This document shows, in pieces, positions 1 through 11,058 of a DNA stretch of 64,000 bases. Each line of letters opens with the position of its first letter. Position 1 is the first letter of the stretch. The translations under genes and the position numbers were made by a program. This DNA is from Voacanga thouarsii (taxonomy: Eukaryota > Streptophyta > Magnoliopsida > Gentianales > Apocynaceae), in the NCBI GenBank assembly GCA_026120185.1, contig JANUWF010002421.1, forward strand, positions 2,046,001-2,110,000. The letters are read 5' to 3'. The notes under the pieces are model-generated. The model saw only the letters and a program-made list of their open reading frames with translations, was not told the DNA's origin and made no database searches.

Positions 1-414
1 TTTTTGCCTCTAGAACCTACTTAGCATCAGGTACTTTCGACCCACTTGGCACCAGGTACACTTTGTTCTTCCTCTGTTTTGTTCTATTTTGGCCGTCTTT
101 TCTTTAGCAAGCAGAATGGACCCGGTGCCAGGTACACTTGCCAGACCTTGTGCCAAGTCTGTTGTGGAAAAATCTCTGAAGCTCATTCAATCTCTGCTGC
201 TTGACAAAATGGACCCAGTGCTTGGTCTACTAGCTAGACCTGGTGCCAGGTGCATTCTGGTTTTGTGTACTTTCTGCTCGATTTTTACTTAAATTTGCAC
301 ATATTTGCCAAAAACATCTTTTATAAGTAAAATGTCAAATAGGAAGGAGTATGTCTAGTTATTACAACAAGTGTATCTTAAAATCACCTCAAATAACTAG
401 GATAATCCCTATCA
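1..414 (-). repeat. Element A 3' LTR, cut by the window edge
   Basis: Read on the minus strand the LTR begins TGATAGGGATTATCC at 414 and continues leftwards past the window start. It matches the first few hundred bases of the LTRs of element B (2458 and 9452) with many substitutions, including the shared U3 blocks around AATAACTAG and TTCCTATTTGACATTTT. It contains several copies of a GGTGCC/GGCACC motif (48, 124, 242). The internal region of A lies to the right, so this is the 3' LTR of a minus-strand element. Its outer end and target duplication are not visible. Confidence 0.8.
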
Positions 415-494
415 CCATTTTTCTCTAAGAATTGACCTAAAAAATTATGTGACAAAGAGAGATTAGAATTGTTAGCACAAAGAGTAGAATTAAA

Positions 495-735
495 TACTAC
501 TCTTGTCACCTTGTGCGATTGTCCCTCATAGCCTTTCTCTTCTCCTTGGAGATTCTCTTGTTTAAGTGTATGGGCCTTTATGACATCCGCAACCAACTTG
601 GTTAATTGTGTTCTTTGATGGCTTATTCGTTGGGAAGCTTCTTCATGCCACCTAATGGATGTGTTTGGGTTAGCGACAAAGTATTTCATTGAAGCTTCAA
701 GTTTGACATTATGCCCATGAATAATTGTCCATGAT
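495..735 (-). pseudogene. Unrecognised coding segment shared with element D
   Basis: Minus-strand translation gives an open stretch containing FVANPNTSIRWHEEASQRIS followed by HQRTQLTKLV and IKAHTLKQENLQGEE. The same protein sequence, with conservative changes, occurs twice in element D (near 49070-49250 and 50170-50345), there reading FVANSNSSIKWHKKVSQRLS and QRTQLTKLVEDAIKA. It sits after the primer-site leader, where gag would be expected, but I see no gag capsid or CCHC knuckle. The open frame formally runs from 848 to 384, but its first 30 residues are low-complexity F/L/I from A/T-rich DNA and its end enters the LTR, so I annotate only the shared part. Function unknown. Confidence 0.55.
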
Positions 736-1062
736 GATGTTTTGAATTTCGCACTCAAAGATAAACAAAAAATTAAATCAAAACTAAAAATAAAAATAAA
801 AAGGAAGAACAAATAATAGAAAAATAAAGAAGAGAAAAATACACACATCAGATATATTCATAAACTACCTAAGCATAAAAGTTAGTGGTGTTTACAAGTA
901 CAACATGAAATAAGCAAGTTAATTAAGTTACACAATATTACAAATAGCAAGATCTAGCACCTATTTATACAAGGAACATATATACATATTCACATATATA
1001 CATATAGACATATAAATATATAAACATGGTTAAATTAACAAAATTTAAGTTTTCATGATATT

Positions 1063-1081
1063 ATTCCTCGACAACGGTGCT
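1063..1081 (-). other. Element A primer binding site (tRNA-Asp type)
   Basis: The minus strand reads TAGCACCGTTGTCGAGGAA just inside the 5' LTR end, a degenerate match to the complement of the plant tRNA-Asp 3' end (TGGCGCCGTTGCCGGGGA). This tRNA is typical of Athila-like Ty3/gypsy elements. Confidence 0.75.
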
Positions 1082-1088
1082 AAAAACT

Positions 1089-2457
1089 TGATGCGTAAAT
1101 TTTGAGTGCATAAAATCATCAATTTTAAATCATTCCCTTAGTAAAGTTTTAATTAAAACATTAATCCCAAAAATACACATATGAGCAAGTATACTCATCG
1201 CAAGCATAGTACAGGGAATTAACGAGTATCGATTCTCAAATGAACAAGTACACACTAATAACTTTTCATTCATTATTTAACTGACTCCAAATAGAGTGAG
1301 AAAAGAATAAAAAAGAAATATAAAGAAATATATACAACTTAAGGATGTAGGTTTATGTAATTTAAACACCTATCCTAGAAAATATGATAATGAACCAATT
1401 AGCAATTCTCTCAACTAATTATCACCTTGGCATCATGAAGGAACGTAAAGTAAAATTTAATCGCTTGTCAAGTCATGAATTTACTTAGATAAATTCCACT
1501 TAATTTGTCAATCCAGGGAATCTTATATTTTGATTAATATTAACAGATTTATCAATCAAGCTAACATAACCAAAACATGCATTAAGCTCATCATTATATA
1601 TTTTGATTCAATTAGCTGATTTGTCAATCAATCCATCCTAACTAAAACATATATGAATCTCAAATCCATAAAAACATAAAATTAGCTAATGACCCTATGT
1701 TAAGGCAAAATTAACTTAACATTTGACCACTCAGTTCTAAAATCCTAACTTTATCATTCAAATCCATCAAGATTCAACAAATACGAAATTAATGCAATGA
1801 AACTTCTAACATTATTGTGTCAAAGTCAATTAGAAGAACTCGCATCAATAACCAATGAAATCAAATAATCAAATACCAAATATGACAAAGAATTGATCAT
1901 ATAACTAAATTAACATAAAACTATGAATTCCAAAATAATGTTAAATTACAATAAAAGTATTGAATACATCATTGCTAAAGGAAAAGAAGACAAAAAGAAA
2001 AAAAAAAAAACACTCATAGATAAGCCTCTTTCTTCTTCCTTGAAGACTCCCTTGAACAATCCTCCTTGATTTGAGTGAACACCTCCTTCAATAAGAGATT
2101 TAGAATTTCTGTCCTTTTATTCACCTCTCTATGTTGTATATCCCCAACCCTTATATTCTCTTGTACTTTTGTAGGCCTATTGGATGCCAATTTTATGGCT
2201 GAGGAAGTCTTGGCTGAGTAGGAGTAGGAAAATATAAAAATCATTAGATACGCCCTAATTTCGCATATAGAATTTTCCCCTCTAGAGCGTACTTGGTGCT
2301 AGGTACCTTTAACCCACCTGGTGCCAGGTGCACTCTATTCTTTGCCTATTTTTTGCTCTATTTTTGGCCGCTTCTCCTTGGCAAACAGACTGGACTCGGC
2401 GCTAGGTGCACTTACCAGACCTAATGCCAGGCCTGTTTTGGAATTCTCTTGTTGTTG
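1089..2457 (-). repeat. Element A 5' LTR, part 1 (interrupted by element B)
   Basis: Minus-strand LTR ending in GCATCA at 1089, adjacent to the primer site. It matches the plus-strand LTR 2458-4062 in inverted orientation across its R/U5 portion. At 2457 it stops abruptly at the TGATAGGGG start of element B and resumes at 11064. The two parts together, less the duplicated target site, give about 1.61 kb, the same as the LTRs of B (1605 and 1607 bp). Confidence 0.85.
2453..2457. other. Target site duplication of element B, left copy
   Basis: TGTTG at 2453-2457 flanks B on the left and CGTTG at 11059-11063 on the right. Four of five bases match, as expected for an old 5-bp gypsy target duplication. 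Joining the two flanks restores the continuous LTR of element A. Confidence 0.65.
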
Positions 2458-4062
2458 TGATAGGGGTTAAAATCACAATTTTTTTTCTAATTATTTGAGG
2501 GTGTTTTAAGATACATTTATTATAATAACTAGGAATATTCCTTCCTATTTGACATTTTACTTGTAAAATGTGTTATTAGTAAATATGTGTAGATTTAAGT
2601 TAAAATCGAGCAGAAAGTGCAACGAACCAGAATGTCTTGGTGCTAGGCCCAGCTAGTGGATCAAGCACTGGGTCCATTCTACTCTAGCAGCAGAATTTGA
2701 GCAAGTTTTAGGGGTTTTTCCATAATAGACTTGGCATTAGGTCTGACAAGTGTACCTGGGGCCAAGTCCATTCTACCTACCAAGGAGAAATGACAAAAAA
2801 TAGAGCAAAAATAGAGGAAGAACAGAGTGCACCTGGCGCCGAGCGGGCCGAAGGTACCACGCGCAAGGTATGCTCTAGAGGCAAAAATTCTGTACGCAAA
2901 ATTAGGGCTTATCCAAGGATTTTGGTATTTTCCTATTCCTACTCGGCCAAGACTTTCTCAGCTATAAAATTGGCATCCAAGAGGCCTATAAAAGTACAAG
3001 AGAACACAAGGGTCGGATATACAACTTAGAGAGGTGAATTATACGGCAAAAAATTTGATTCTCTCAGTGAAGGAGGAATTCACCCAAGTCAAGAAGGATT
3101 GTTCAAGAGAGTCTTCAAGGAAGAAGAAAGAGGCTTGTCTATGAGTGCTTTCTTTTCTCTTTGTCTTCTTTTTTTTAGCAATGATGTATTCAATGTTTTT
3201 ATTGTAATTTAGCATTATTTTGGGATTCGTGATTTTATGTTAATTTAGTTATTTGATCAATCCTTTGTCATTTTTGGTGTTTGATTATTTGATTTAATTG
3301 GTTATTGATGCGGGTTCTTCTAATTGACTTCAATACAATGATGTTAGAAGTTCCATTGCGTTGATTTTGTATTTGTTAAATCTTGATGGATTTGAACGAT
3401 GAAGTTAGGATTTGAGAACTAAGTGATCACAGGTTAAGTTAATTTTCGCCTTGATATAGGGTTATTAACTACTTTCATATTTTTAAGGAATTGATATTCA
3501 TGCATGTTTTGGTTAGGATGGCTTGATTAACAAATCTACTAATTGAATCAAGATATGGATGATGAGCTTAATGCATGTTTTGGTTATGTTAGCTTGATTG
3601 ATAAATCTGTTAATATGAATCAAAATATAGGATTTCATAGATTGACAAATGAAGTGGAATTTACCTAAGTAAATTCATGACTTGACAAACGATTAAGTTT
3701 TACTGTGCATTCCTTCATAATGCCAAGATGATAATTAATTGAGAGAATTGCTAATTGGTTCATTGTCATATGTTCTAGGATACTTGTCTAAATTGCATAG
3801 ACCTACATCCTTGAGTTGTATATATATTTTTTATTTTTCTTTTTATTCTTTTCTCACTTTTTTTGCGTTGGTTAAACAATGAAAGAAAAGTGATTAGTGT
3901 GTACTTGTTCCTTTGAGGATCGATACTCGTTAATTCCCTATACTATGCTTGCAATGAGTATACTTGCTCACATATGTTTTTTGGTATTAATGTTTTAATT
4001 AAAATTTGATTAAGGAATGGGTATAAAATTGATGATTTTATATACCCAAAATTTATGCATCA
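2458..4062 (+). repeat. Element B 5' LTR
   Basis: Starts TGATAGGGGTTAAAATCAC and ends TTTATGCATCA, 1605 bp. The other copy is at 9452-11058. The U3 part carries recurring GGTGCC/GGCGCC motifs. The middle contains the conserved GAGGATCGATACTCG block also seen, inverted, in the A, D and E LTRs. The primer site follows six bases after the end. Confidence 0.92.
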
Positions 4063-4068
4063 AGTTTT

Positions 4069-4087
4069 TGGCGCCATTGTTGGGGAA
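4069..4087 (+). other. Element B primer binding site (tRNA-Asp)
   Basis: TGGCGCCATTGTTGGGGAA matches the complement of the plant tRNA-Asp 3' end except for three transition-type changes. It starts seven bases past the 5' LTR terminus, as in Athila-like elements. Confidence 0.85.
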
Positions 4088-4336
4088 TAATATCATGAAA
4101 GTTTTGATTTTGTTGTTTTAACCATGTTAATGTATTTATATGTAAATATATGAATATGTACATATGTTCCTTGTATGACTAGGTGCTGTATTTTGTTTTC
4201 TTGTATACTTGTATTTTAATATTTCTATGTGTTGTAATTCCTTGTAACTTAATTTCTAAATGTACCCATACAGTTTAACTTATAAATTCTATATTCTCAA
4301 AAATTTTCTGTCTTATGTAGACCTTCCTCTTTGTTT

Positions 4337-5584
4337 ATGACCAGGCGATCCAAAGTTGAGATAGTCGACCTTGATCGGGAAATTGAGAGAACTCTCACTA
4401 AGGTCTGGAAGGTTATAAGCGAATGGGTAAGGAAAGCAATGGAGGTAAATCAACCTAACGATAGTGATAATGGCGGAGCTAACATGCAGGTTATGAATGA
4501 CGTTGTAAAACCAACAACCTCAGGTATAGGCTCTAGTTTGAACGACCTAGGATAGAGGCCAACAATTTTGAGATAAAATCCAATGTGATCCAAATGATTC
4601 AAAATATTGTCCAATTTGATGGGTTACCTAAGGAAGATCCCAATGCCCACGTTGTAAGCTTTCTAGAGATATGTGACACATTTATGATGAATGATGTTTC
4701 TGAGGATGCCATCAAGCTAAGACCCTTCCTTTTTTCCAAGAGAGATCGAGCAAAATCATGGCTAAAATCTTTGCCACCAGATCCATTACTATTTAGAACG
4801 TGCTAGTGGAAAAATTCTTGGCTAAATATTTCCCACCAGCTAGAACTTCCAAACTTAGGATTGATATTTTTTCTTTCCAACAATTAGAGGCCAAAAACCT
4901 TTGTGAGTGTTGGGAGAGGTTCAAAGAGATGCTGAGAAAATATCTCACTATGGATTCGAGTTGGGGATGCAAATGTAGATCTTTCACAGTGGGTTGAGTT
5001 TTGCTACAAGGCAATTAGTAGATGAATCTGTAGGAGGTTCCATTAATTCCAAAACCCTGGAAGAGGTATTCAATTTAATTGAAAATCTAGCTACAAATAA
5101 CTATGCCTGGGGGAGTTCATGGTCTAGAGCTCGTATACATAGAGTGTATAAGGTGGATGCAATGGTTGCCTTAGAGGCAAAGGTGGAAGCACTCACACAG
5201 AAAATGGATTAATTAGTAATGCCTCCTTCCTAAGGGTAGGTAATGAGTGTGACTTGCCATTTGTGTAGGGAAGGACATCCAAACCATGAATGCCAAAATA
5301 TGGGATCTTCGCAAGAAACATTGGAACCAATGGCTTTTGTAGGTAATGGTCGGCAAGGTAATAATCCTTACAACAATACTTACAACCCAGCTTGGAGGAA
5401 TCACCCTAACTTTTCTTGGAATAATCAAAACCAACCTCGACAAGCTTCTGTGAATTTCGGGATGCAAATGACTCAACCACCTCTGCCATACAACGCCCTA
5501 ACAACTAAACCATCCTTGGAGGAAATGGTCACCAAATTGGTAAGTAGAACGGAAACACGTTCCAAGGAATTGATGCGACCATGA
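4337..5584 (+). pseudogene. gag: Element B gag (Athila type), frameshifted
   Basis: Gag would form the particle that packages element RNA. The reading frame starts MTRRSKVEIVDLDREIE at 4337, breaks near 4553, and continues from 4585 with VQFDGLPKEDPNAHV and FLEICDTFMMNDVSEDAIKL, typical of the Athila gag core. It then shifts frame to EKFLAKYFPPARTSKLR and CWERFKEML (4800-4997). From 5243 a knuckle reads CHLCREGHPNHEC (C-x2-C-x4-H-x4-C), followed by the N/P-rich tail with YNPAWRNHPNFSWNNQNQ. The frame ends at 5584, before the usual gag-protease junction. At least three frameshifts and several stops make it non-functional. Fragment C carries the knuckle and tail of a related copy. Confidence 0.85.
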
Positions 5585-6811
5585 GAAACTTGGAGGCGTA
5601 GGAAATGTTGATTTTTGAATTCCTTCAGTTTTTGCTGAACATCTTTTTAATTCTTGTATGTTTTCATTTATTTAGCCATAAGACTACATGCTTAGTATGA
5701 TTTCATGTTATTTTGTCTTTATTTTCATTAAAATGCATCTTTAAAAAAAAAAAAAGGTGATTTTTTGGCCAGAGCTTTCCTGGCACTGGGCCCAACCCGT
5801 GGCTCGGGCACCAGGTCATCATGGCTCAACAGAGAAGTGCGGATAGAAGAGGCCCGGTGCCAGGCCCAGTCCATGGGCCTGGCGCCTCGCTTGTTTGGTT
5901 GCCACACTAAAAACGGCCTTCTTGGCCATTTTTTGTTTAACAAACTTTCACTCTTCTCCAATTTCCTCTTAACTCATTGCTAGGTTCATCTTCAAAACAC
6001 TTCCAGATCACTTTTTTCCATACCTCCAAAACACTTCCAAAACACAAAATCTCTACTTTGTTCTCGAAAGTTTGGATCAAAATAAGGAAAAATCCAACAT
6101 TTTCACCCAAAACCCATTTTTCAATCCTTCCATTGGGAGCACGATTTCTTCAAACTTTTTGTGTAGAATCATTGCCCATGTATTGGAGATTATTATGGTA
6201 TGAATTTTCTAAACTTTCTATGGTTAAGTTTTTTCTTATGAATTTTGGGTAATTTTCTATGCATTTTAGGCGAAAATTCTTGAATATCTTCTAGTGAAGA
6301 ATTTGATTGTTAAGATTGCTTTCTTTGAGGTTGCATTGGCATAGGAATATCATGGATACTACTTTATGATTAATGACATTGATAGTTTACATTTTTTGGA
6401 AGTGATTGAGCATGCATGCTTTATGAGTAACTTTTGGGATAAAGGATACTTGTTCAATGTTTTACTTAGTCTTATGCTGATAAGCTTTGCATTGCGATAT
6501 AAATGGTATGGCTAATTTAAGCATTGTGATTCTAAGCTGAATATGGTTTTCTTGAGCAATATTGAACATTGTGGATTTGATCAAATTAGTTGATAAGGTG
6601 TTTGGATTGGCATCTGTCTTATTTTCTTGCAGATTTGTTGGAGGGCATTGAGTGGTGTTTACTGATTATCTTGAGATATTTTGTGTTGAGTAATGGTGGT
6701 GTTGGATGGTGTTGTGATTGTGTGATGGTTGAGAGTTGAATATTTGTTGTAAAAAGTGACGTAAGAGCCTTATACTTATCTATTTTTACCATCTTTCTTC
6801 ATCCTCCTATT
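5585..6811 (+). other. Element B linker between gag and ORF2
   Basis: About 1.2 kb without coding signal where pol would be expected. It opens with a T-rich stretch and a run of 13 A (about 5742-5755), then a GC-rich island (5770-5890) holding GGCACC, GGTGCC and GGCGCC motifs like those in the LTRs, then A/T-rich DNA. Fragment C has the same succession on the minus strand (gag tail, T-rich stretch, motif island near 12290-12420, ORF2 start), so the linker is inherited and not a private deletion of B. Confidence 0.65.
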
Positions 6812-7989
6812 ATGTCTAGATGACCTAGAGCGTTAGCACTGGGGGCTAAGAGAGCTCGAGAGGCATCTTCATCTACACCTACCTTCGAGCCTCTACCTAC
6901 CTAACCTACCCAATTTTCTGATCCTATGTGCTAAATTTGGTATGACAGGCACCAACATAATAAGATTATAGTAGAAAAGTGATACAAGCTGTCTTTAGAC
7001 AATTCCCTATAGCTTTCTACTATGTTTAGGCTCCTGGGGTAGGAACCTATCATTAAAATGGAAAGTCCTTATTGTCCTGTGTGCATGAGAAAATTTTATG
7101 CCAACATACAGGACAAAAAGAAAAATACTCTCCAAGTCATCTCTACTATAGTCAAAGGGATTCCCATTGAGTTTGATAGGGCTAGACTAGGTAGAAGTTT
7201 AGGAATCCCGGACGAGGGACCATGGATGGCTGTGGACCATAATAACTAAAACATCATCTCTGAGCTTACCTGGGATGTGGGGACTGTAAGGGCTAGTTTT
7301 TGTATAAGGAGAATAGAGGAAATTGGTCAATATCAATATTACTCCAACAATGACCTTGAGGTTTAGTGGCGTGCCCTAGTATATATCTTTACTTTCAATG
7401 TCTATCCCAAGGCTAGTGGCTTTCTAGATAAGATGAGGAGGCATAAGCCTATTCCCCTTGCCCCAATTATTATGAACTCCATAAGAGAGGTTGTGGCCTC
7501 TAACATTATAGCCAAAGCCCTTAAATTCCTTTGGTTATTATGCGTATTTTGAGAGACTTTGGAATATGATTGGATAGAGAGTTGAGTGAGCCCACTATTG
7601 ACCGTGACCTCGTGACAGAGCATACTTTGGTTCAGTATGGGTATCGCTATAATGAGAGGGCCAAAAGGTGGAAGAGGCCATATGAGGTACAATACCCTAG
7701 AAGGGAGGAGCTTCCCTCTAATGAGAAGGAGGAAGAGGCACCACCTACTAGACAGCCCCTCGTGCTGCTAGCTCTCGTTCAGGCACTGATTTTGAGGCTT
7801 GTATGGAAGAACAGATGGAGAGCCAGATGACTATCCTCCTCCAGCTTCGTGATTTCATTGTCGACATTCGTTACCGCTAGGATGTCCAAGATCAGAAGCT
7901 GGCCACTTTGATCCAACGCGTTACCGGTGCATCTTCTAGTCGCGGAGTTGATAATGATGATAATGATAATGATGAGGATGACTCTTAAC
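6812..7989 (+). pseudogene. Element B ORF2, 'plant transposon protein'-like, broken
   Basis: ATG at 6812 opens a frame with an early stop (MSR then stop), continuing as an A/S/T-rich start (AKRAREASSSTPTFEPLPT) and a core containing MRKFYANIQ, VKGIPIEFDRARLGRSLGIP and a helical part with YGYRYNERAKRWKRP. It ends in an acidic tail, NDDNDNDEDDS. The FYAN...G.PI.FD....R.LGIP pattern recalls the third ORF of Athila-type elements, often labelled putative plant transposon protein or envelope-position ORF. Its function is not established. Several stops and shifts interrupt it. Fragment C begins the same ORF at 11443 on the minus strand. Confidence 0.65.
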
Positions 7990-8287
7990 TTACTCTTTTG
8001 TATTTTATTTTCTGTTATTTCTTTTTCTTTTCAATTTTAATGAACTTTACTAGCTTCTAGATTTTTTTTTCTTTTTCATTTCGTTTATCTTAGTTTTATT
8101 TTATTTTTCTAGATTTATGTTTTCTTTGTTTTGTTTCTTTTCTTTAGTAGGTACTCTTGTACTGACCATTCCTTGAGGTGGAATAAAACCTGGTGGAACG
8201 ACAATGTAATGGAAGTATCTTCTTTACTTTATTCTTCTTTTTTATTCATTTTTGTCTTCTTGGCTGTACTTTTATTATTCTATATTT

Positions 8288-8333
8288 GGCCATTGAGGAC
8301 AATGTCCAGTTTAAGTGTTAGGGGGGGAGAATA
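8288..8333 (+). promoter_or_regulatory. AGGA-loop hairpin and internal purine tract of element B
   Basis: CATTG-AGGA-CAATG (8291-8304) can form a five-pair stem with a four-base loop, extended by two G-C pairs after one mismatch. Thirteen bases on is a purine run, GTTAGGGGGGGAGAATA (8317-8333). The order matches the terminal purine tract region of B and both purine tracts of D. Athila-type elements carry this GAGGACAA...GGGGG motif near their purine tracts. A role in plus-strand priming or RNA processing is inference. Confidence 0.6.
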
Positions 8334-9412
8334 AGGTTGAAGAAATGCTTTTTCATATTTTTTGGTGAATATATTTTGTGCTTCTGATAATTTTTTTCGA
8401 AAAATTCAGTGGTTTCATTGTTAAACAAGGCTGTAATTATTTTTCTTACTTGGATATGAGTTTTGTCATTCATTAGGTGGAGTTTGATGAAATTAGTTTT
8501 ATTGGATAAGATATTTGTCAAGACTTGAGAATTTTGATTAATCTTGTTTATGCTTTGGTGTTTGAATGTTATTTAACTTATCTATTTAAAAAATAGAAGA
8601 TATGATGAATATGGGAAGAGTTTATTAGTTAAGTTTTGTATTATGAGTTTAAATTTCGCTAGTTTTGAGTTATGATGAAAAAAAAAATGTGAGTTGTAAA
8701 AAGATTTTTGAGAGGAAAGATTGAGGAGAATGCTAAAAAATTTGATGTAAGTGGAAGAGAAAAACGATGAGTGAAAACAACACTATTGTTGGTGTGAATT
8801 GAGAAAAAAATTCTCTTATTGATGATCTTTGAAGACTTTTAGCTAAAAAAGGGGTCAATATGGGGAGAAGTAGCAAGTGTATTCGGTGCACTCTCTTGAA
8901 GCTATCCCGAAGGCAAAAAGGCAAGGAAGAGCAAAGAAAGAAAGAAAGAAGTGGTGAAAAAAATAATGAGAGTGACTGAAAAGGGGGCTAATACGGTGTG
9001 TAAAGAGAAATCCATGCACTTGAGGTTATCAATTCCTGAAGTCATTAAAAACATTTTGAGAGAAAAAAAATGGAGTGCTTTCCTCACATCATAACGTAAG
9101 TTGTGCAATTTTTGGATTTATAATGATTGAGTTGGTTGATGGCTTTACTTATGTGATTTATGTTATCTATATTTTTACTTGAAGAGTTAAATAATTTTCT
9201 TAGACTAAGGTAAACACTTAATTAATTTGACTTCAAGAGTTTTGTAATGTCTTGTCCAATATTTCAAAGTTTAAAATTGTTTTCAAAGGATATGAATGAC
9301 AAGGGTTGCATCTAAAGTTTGAAATGTAGACATGATCTTTGCCATGATGAAGAAACTTTTGAATGAGAAAAAACTTGCGTTTTCTTAATAATTGTTCTTA
9401 GACTAAAGTGTT
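8334..9412 (+). other. Element B 3' non-coding internal region
   Basis: About 1.1 kb of A/G-rich sequence with no sustained reading frame and no recognisable domain. It includes GAAAGAAAGAAAGAAG (8936-8951). The arrangement, internal purine tract, non-coding block, terminal purine tract, recurs in element D between 48160 and 46700. Confidence 0.6.
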
Positions 9413-9451
9413 TTGCTTAAGGATAAACAGATGTTCAAGTGTGGGGGTATG
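9413..9451 (+). promoter_or_regulatory. Element B terminal hairpin and polypurine tract
   Basis: TTGCTTA-AGGA-TAAACAG (9413-9430) forms a stem with six of seven positions paired (one of them G-T), then fifteen bases later comes AAGTGTGGGGGTAT, directly before the 3' LTR. The matching site of D is a perfect nine-pair stem with the same AGGA loop. The loop-closing pair is G-C in D and A-T in B. Confidence 0.7.
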
Positions 9452-11058
9452 TGATAGGGGTTAAAATCACCATTCTTTTTCTAGTTATTTGAGGGTGTCA
9501 TAAGATATATTTGTTGTAATAACTAGGCATATTCCTTCCTATTTGACATTTTGCTTGTAAAAGGTGTTTTTGGCAAATATGTGCAGATTTAAGTTAAAAT
9601 CGAACAGAAAGTGCACAGAACTAGAATGTACGTGGTGCCAGGCCCAGCTAATGGACCAGGCACTGGGTCCATTCTACTCCAGCAGCAGAGTTTGAGCAAG
9701 CTTTAAGGGTTTTTTTAGAACAGACCTAGCGCCAGGTCTGGCAAGTGTAACTGACACCAGGTCCATTCTACTAGCCAAGGAGAGACGGCAAAAAAACAGA
9801 GCAAAAATAGAGGAAGAACAGAATGCACCTAGTGCTAGGTGGGTCGAAGGCACCCCGCGCCCGGTATACTCTAGAGGCGGAAATTCTGTATGCGGAATTA
9901 GGGCTTATCCAAAGATATTGGTATTTTCCTATTTTTACTCGTCTAAGGCTTCCTCAGCCATGAAATTGGCATCCAAGAGGCCTATAAAAGCACAAGAGAA
10001 CACAAGAGTTGGATATACAACTTAGAGAGGTGAATTATAGGGTAGAAATTCTGATTCTCTCATTGAAGAAGGAATTCACCTAAGTCAAGGAGGATTGTTC
10101 AAGAGAGTCTTCAAGGAAGAAGGAAGAGGCTTGTCTATGAGTGCTTTCTTTTTTCTTTGTCGTCTTTTTCTTTAGCAATGATGTATTTAATGTTTTTATT
10201 ATAATTTAACATTATTTTGGGATTCATGATTTTGTATGAATTTAATTATTTGATCAATTCTTTGTCATCTTTGGTGTTTGATTAATTGATTTTATTGGTT
10301 ATTGATGTGAGATCTTCTAATTGACTGCAACACAATGATGTTAGAAGTTTCGTTACATTGATTTTGTATTTGTTAAATCTTGATGGATTTGAACAATGAA
10401 GTTAGGATTTGAGAACTAAGTGATCACATGTTAAGTTAATTTTGCCTTGACATAGGGTTATTAGCTAATTTATATTTTTAAGGAATTGAGATTCATACAT
10501 GTTTTGGTTAAGATGGCTTGATTGACAAATCTGCTAATTGAATCAAGATATGGATGATGAGCTTAATGCATTTTTTGGTTATGTTAGTTTGATTGACAAA
10601 TCTGTTAATATAAATCAAAATATAGGATTTCATAAATTGACAAACGAAGTAAAATTTATCTAAGTAAATTCATAACTTGACAAACGATTGAATTTTACTG
10701 TGCGTTCCTTCATGATGCTAAGATGATAATTAATTGGGAAAATTGCTAATTGGTTTATTGTCATATTTTGTAGGATACTTGTCTAAATTGCATAGACTTA
10801 CATCCTTGAGTTGTATATATTTCTTTTATTTTTATTTTTATTCTTTTTTCACTTTATTTTGGCCGGTTAAATAACGAAAGAAAAGTAATTTGTGTGTACT
10901 TATTCTTTTGAGGATCAATACTCGTTAATTCCCTATACTATGCTTGCGATGAGTATACTTGCTCATATGTGTATTTTGAGATTAATGTTTTCATTATAAA
11001 CTTGATTGAGGGATGGGTTTAAAATTGATGATTTTATATACCCAAAATTTACGCATTA
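9452..11058 (+). repeat. Element B 3' LTR
   Basis: Starts TGATAGGGGTTAAAATCACC after the purine tract and ends TTTACGCATTA, where the 5' copy has GCATCA. It is 1607 bp and colinear with 2458-4062 with scattered substitutions. The next bases, CGTTG, are the right target duplication, followed by the rest of A's LTR. Confidence 0.92.

Larger units (their letters stand above)
415..1088 (-). mobile_element. Element A internal region, strongly shortened
   Basis: Only about 670 bases separate the two LTRs of element A. On the minus strand they hold a primer binding site, an A/T-rich leader and one coding segment, then run into the 3' LTR without a recognisable purine tract (the last bases before the LTR read AGAAAAATGG). 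Gag, pol and integrase are all missing. This is a non-autonomous deletion derivative of an Athila-like element and would need proteins from another element to move. The leader resembles those of D (50640-50790) and E (15180-15270). Confidence 0.75.
2458..11058 (+). mobile_element. Element B: Athila-like LTR retrotransposon lacking pol
   Basis: Complete in outline: 5' LTR 2458-4062, tRNA-Asp primer site, broken gag, a non-coding linker, ORF2, a purine tract with a hairpin, a second non-coding part, the terminal purine tract and the 3' LTR 9452-11058, total 8.6 kb. There is no protease, reverse transcriptase, RNase H or integrase between gag and ORF2. Gag and ORF2 resemble those of Athila elements. 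B sits inside the 5' LTR of element A in opposite orientation and so is younger than A. The two LTRs differ at scattered sites, so B is not recent. Confidence 0.88.

Noticed and set aside
384..848. 154-codon minus-strand frame as a membrane protein with an N-terminal hydrophobic segment
   Set aside because: The F/L/I-rich start comes from A/T-rich leader DNA and the end runs into the LTR; only the middle part is shared with element D.
6812..7989. ORF2 of element B as a true viral envelope gene
   Set aside because: No signal peptide, transmembrane anchor or cleavage site is visible; it resembles the plant 'transposon protein' ORF of Athila-type elements, so no envelope function is claimed.
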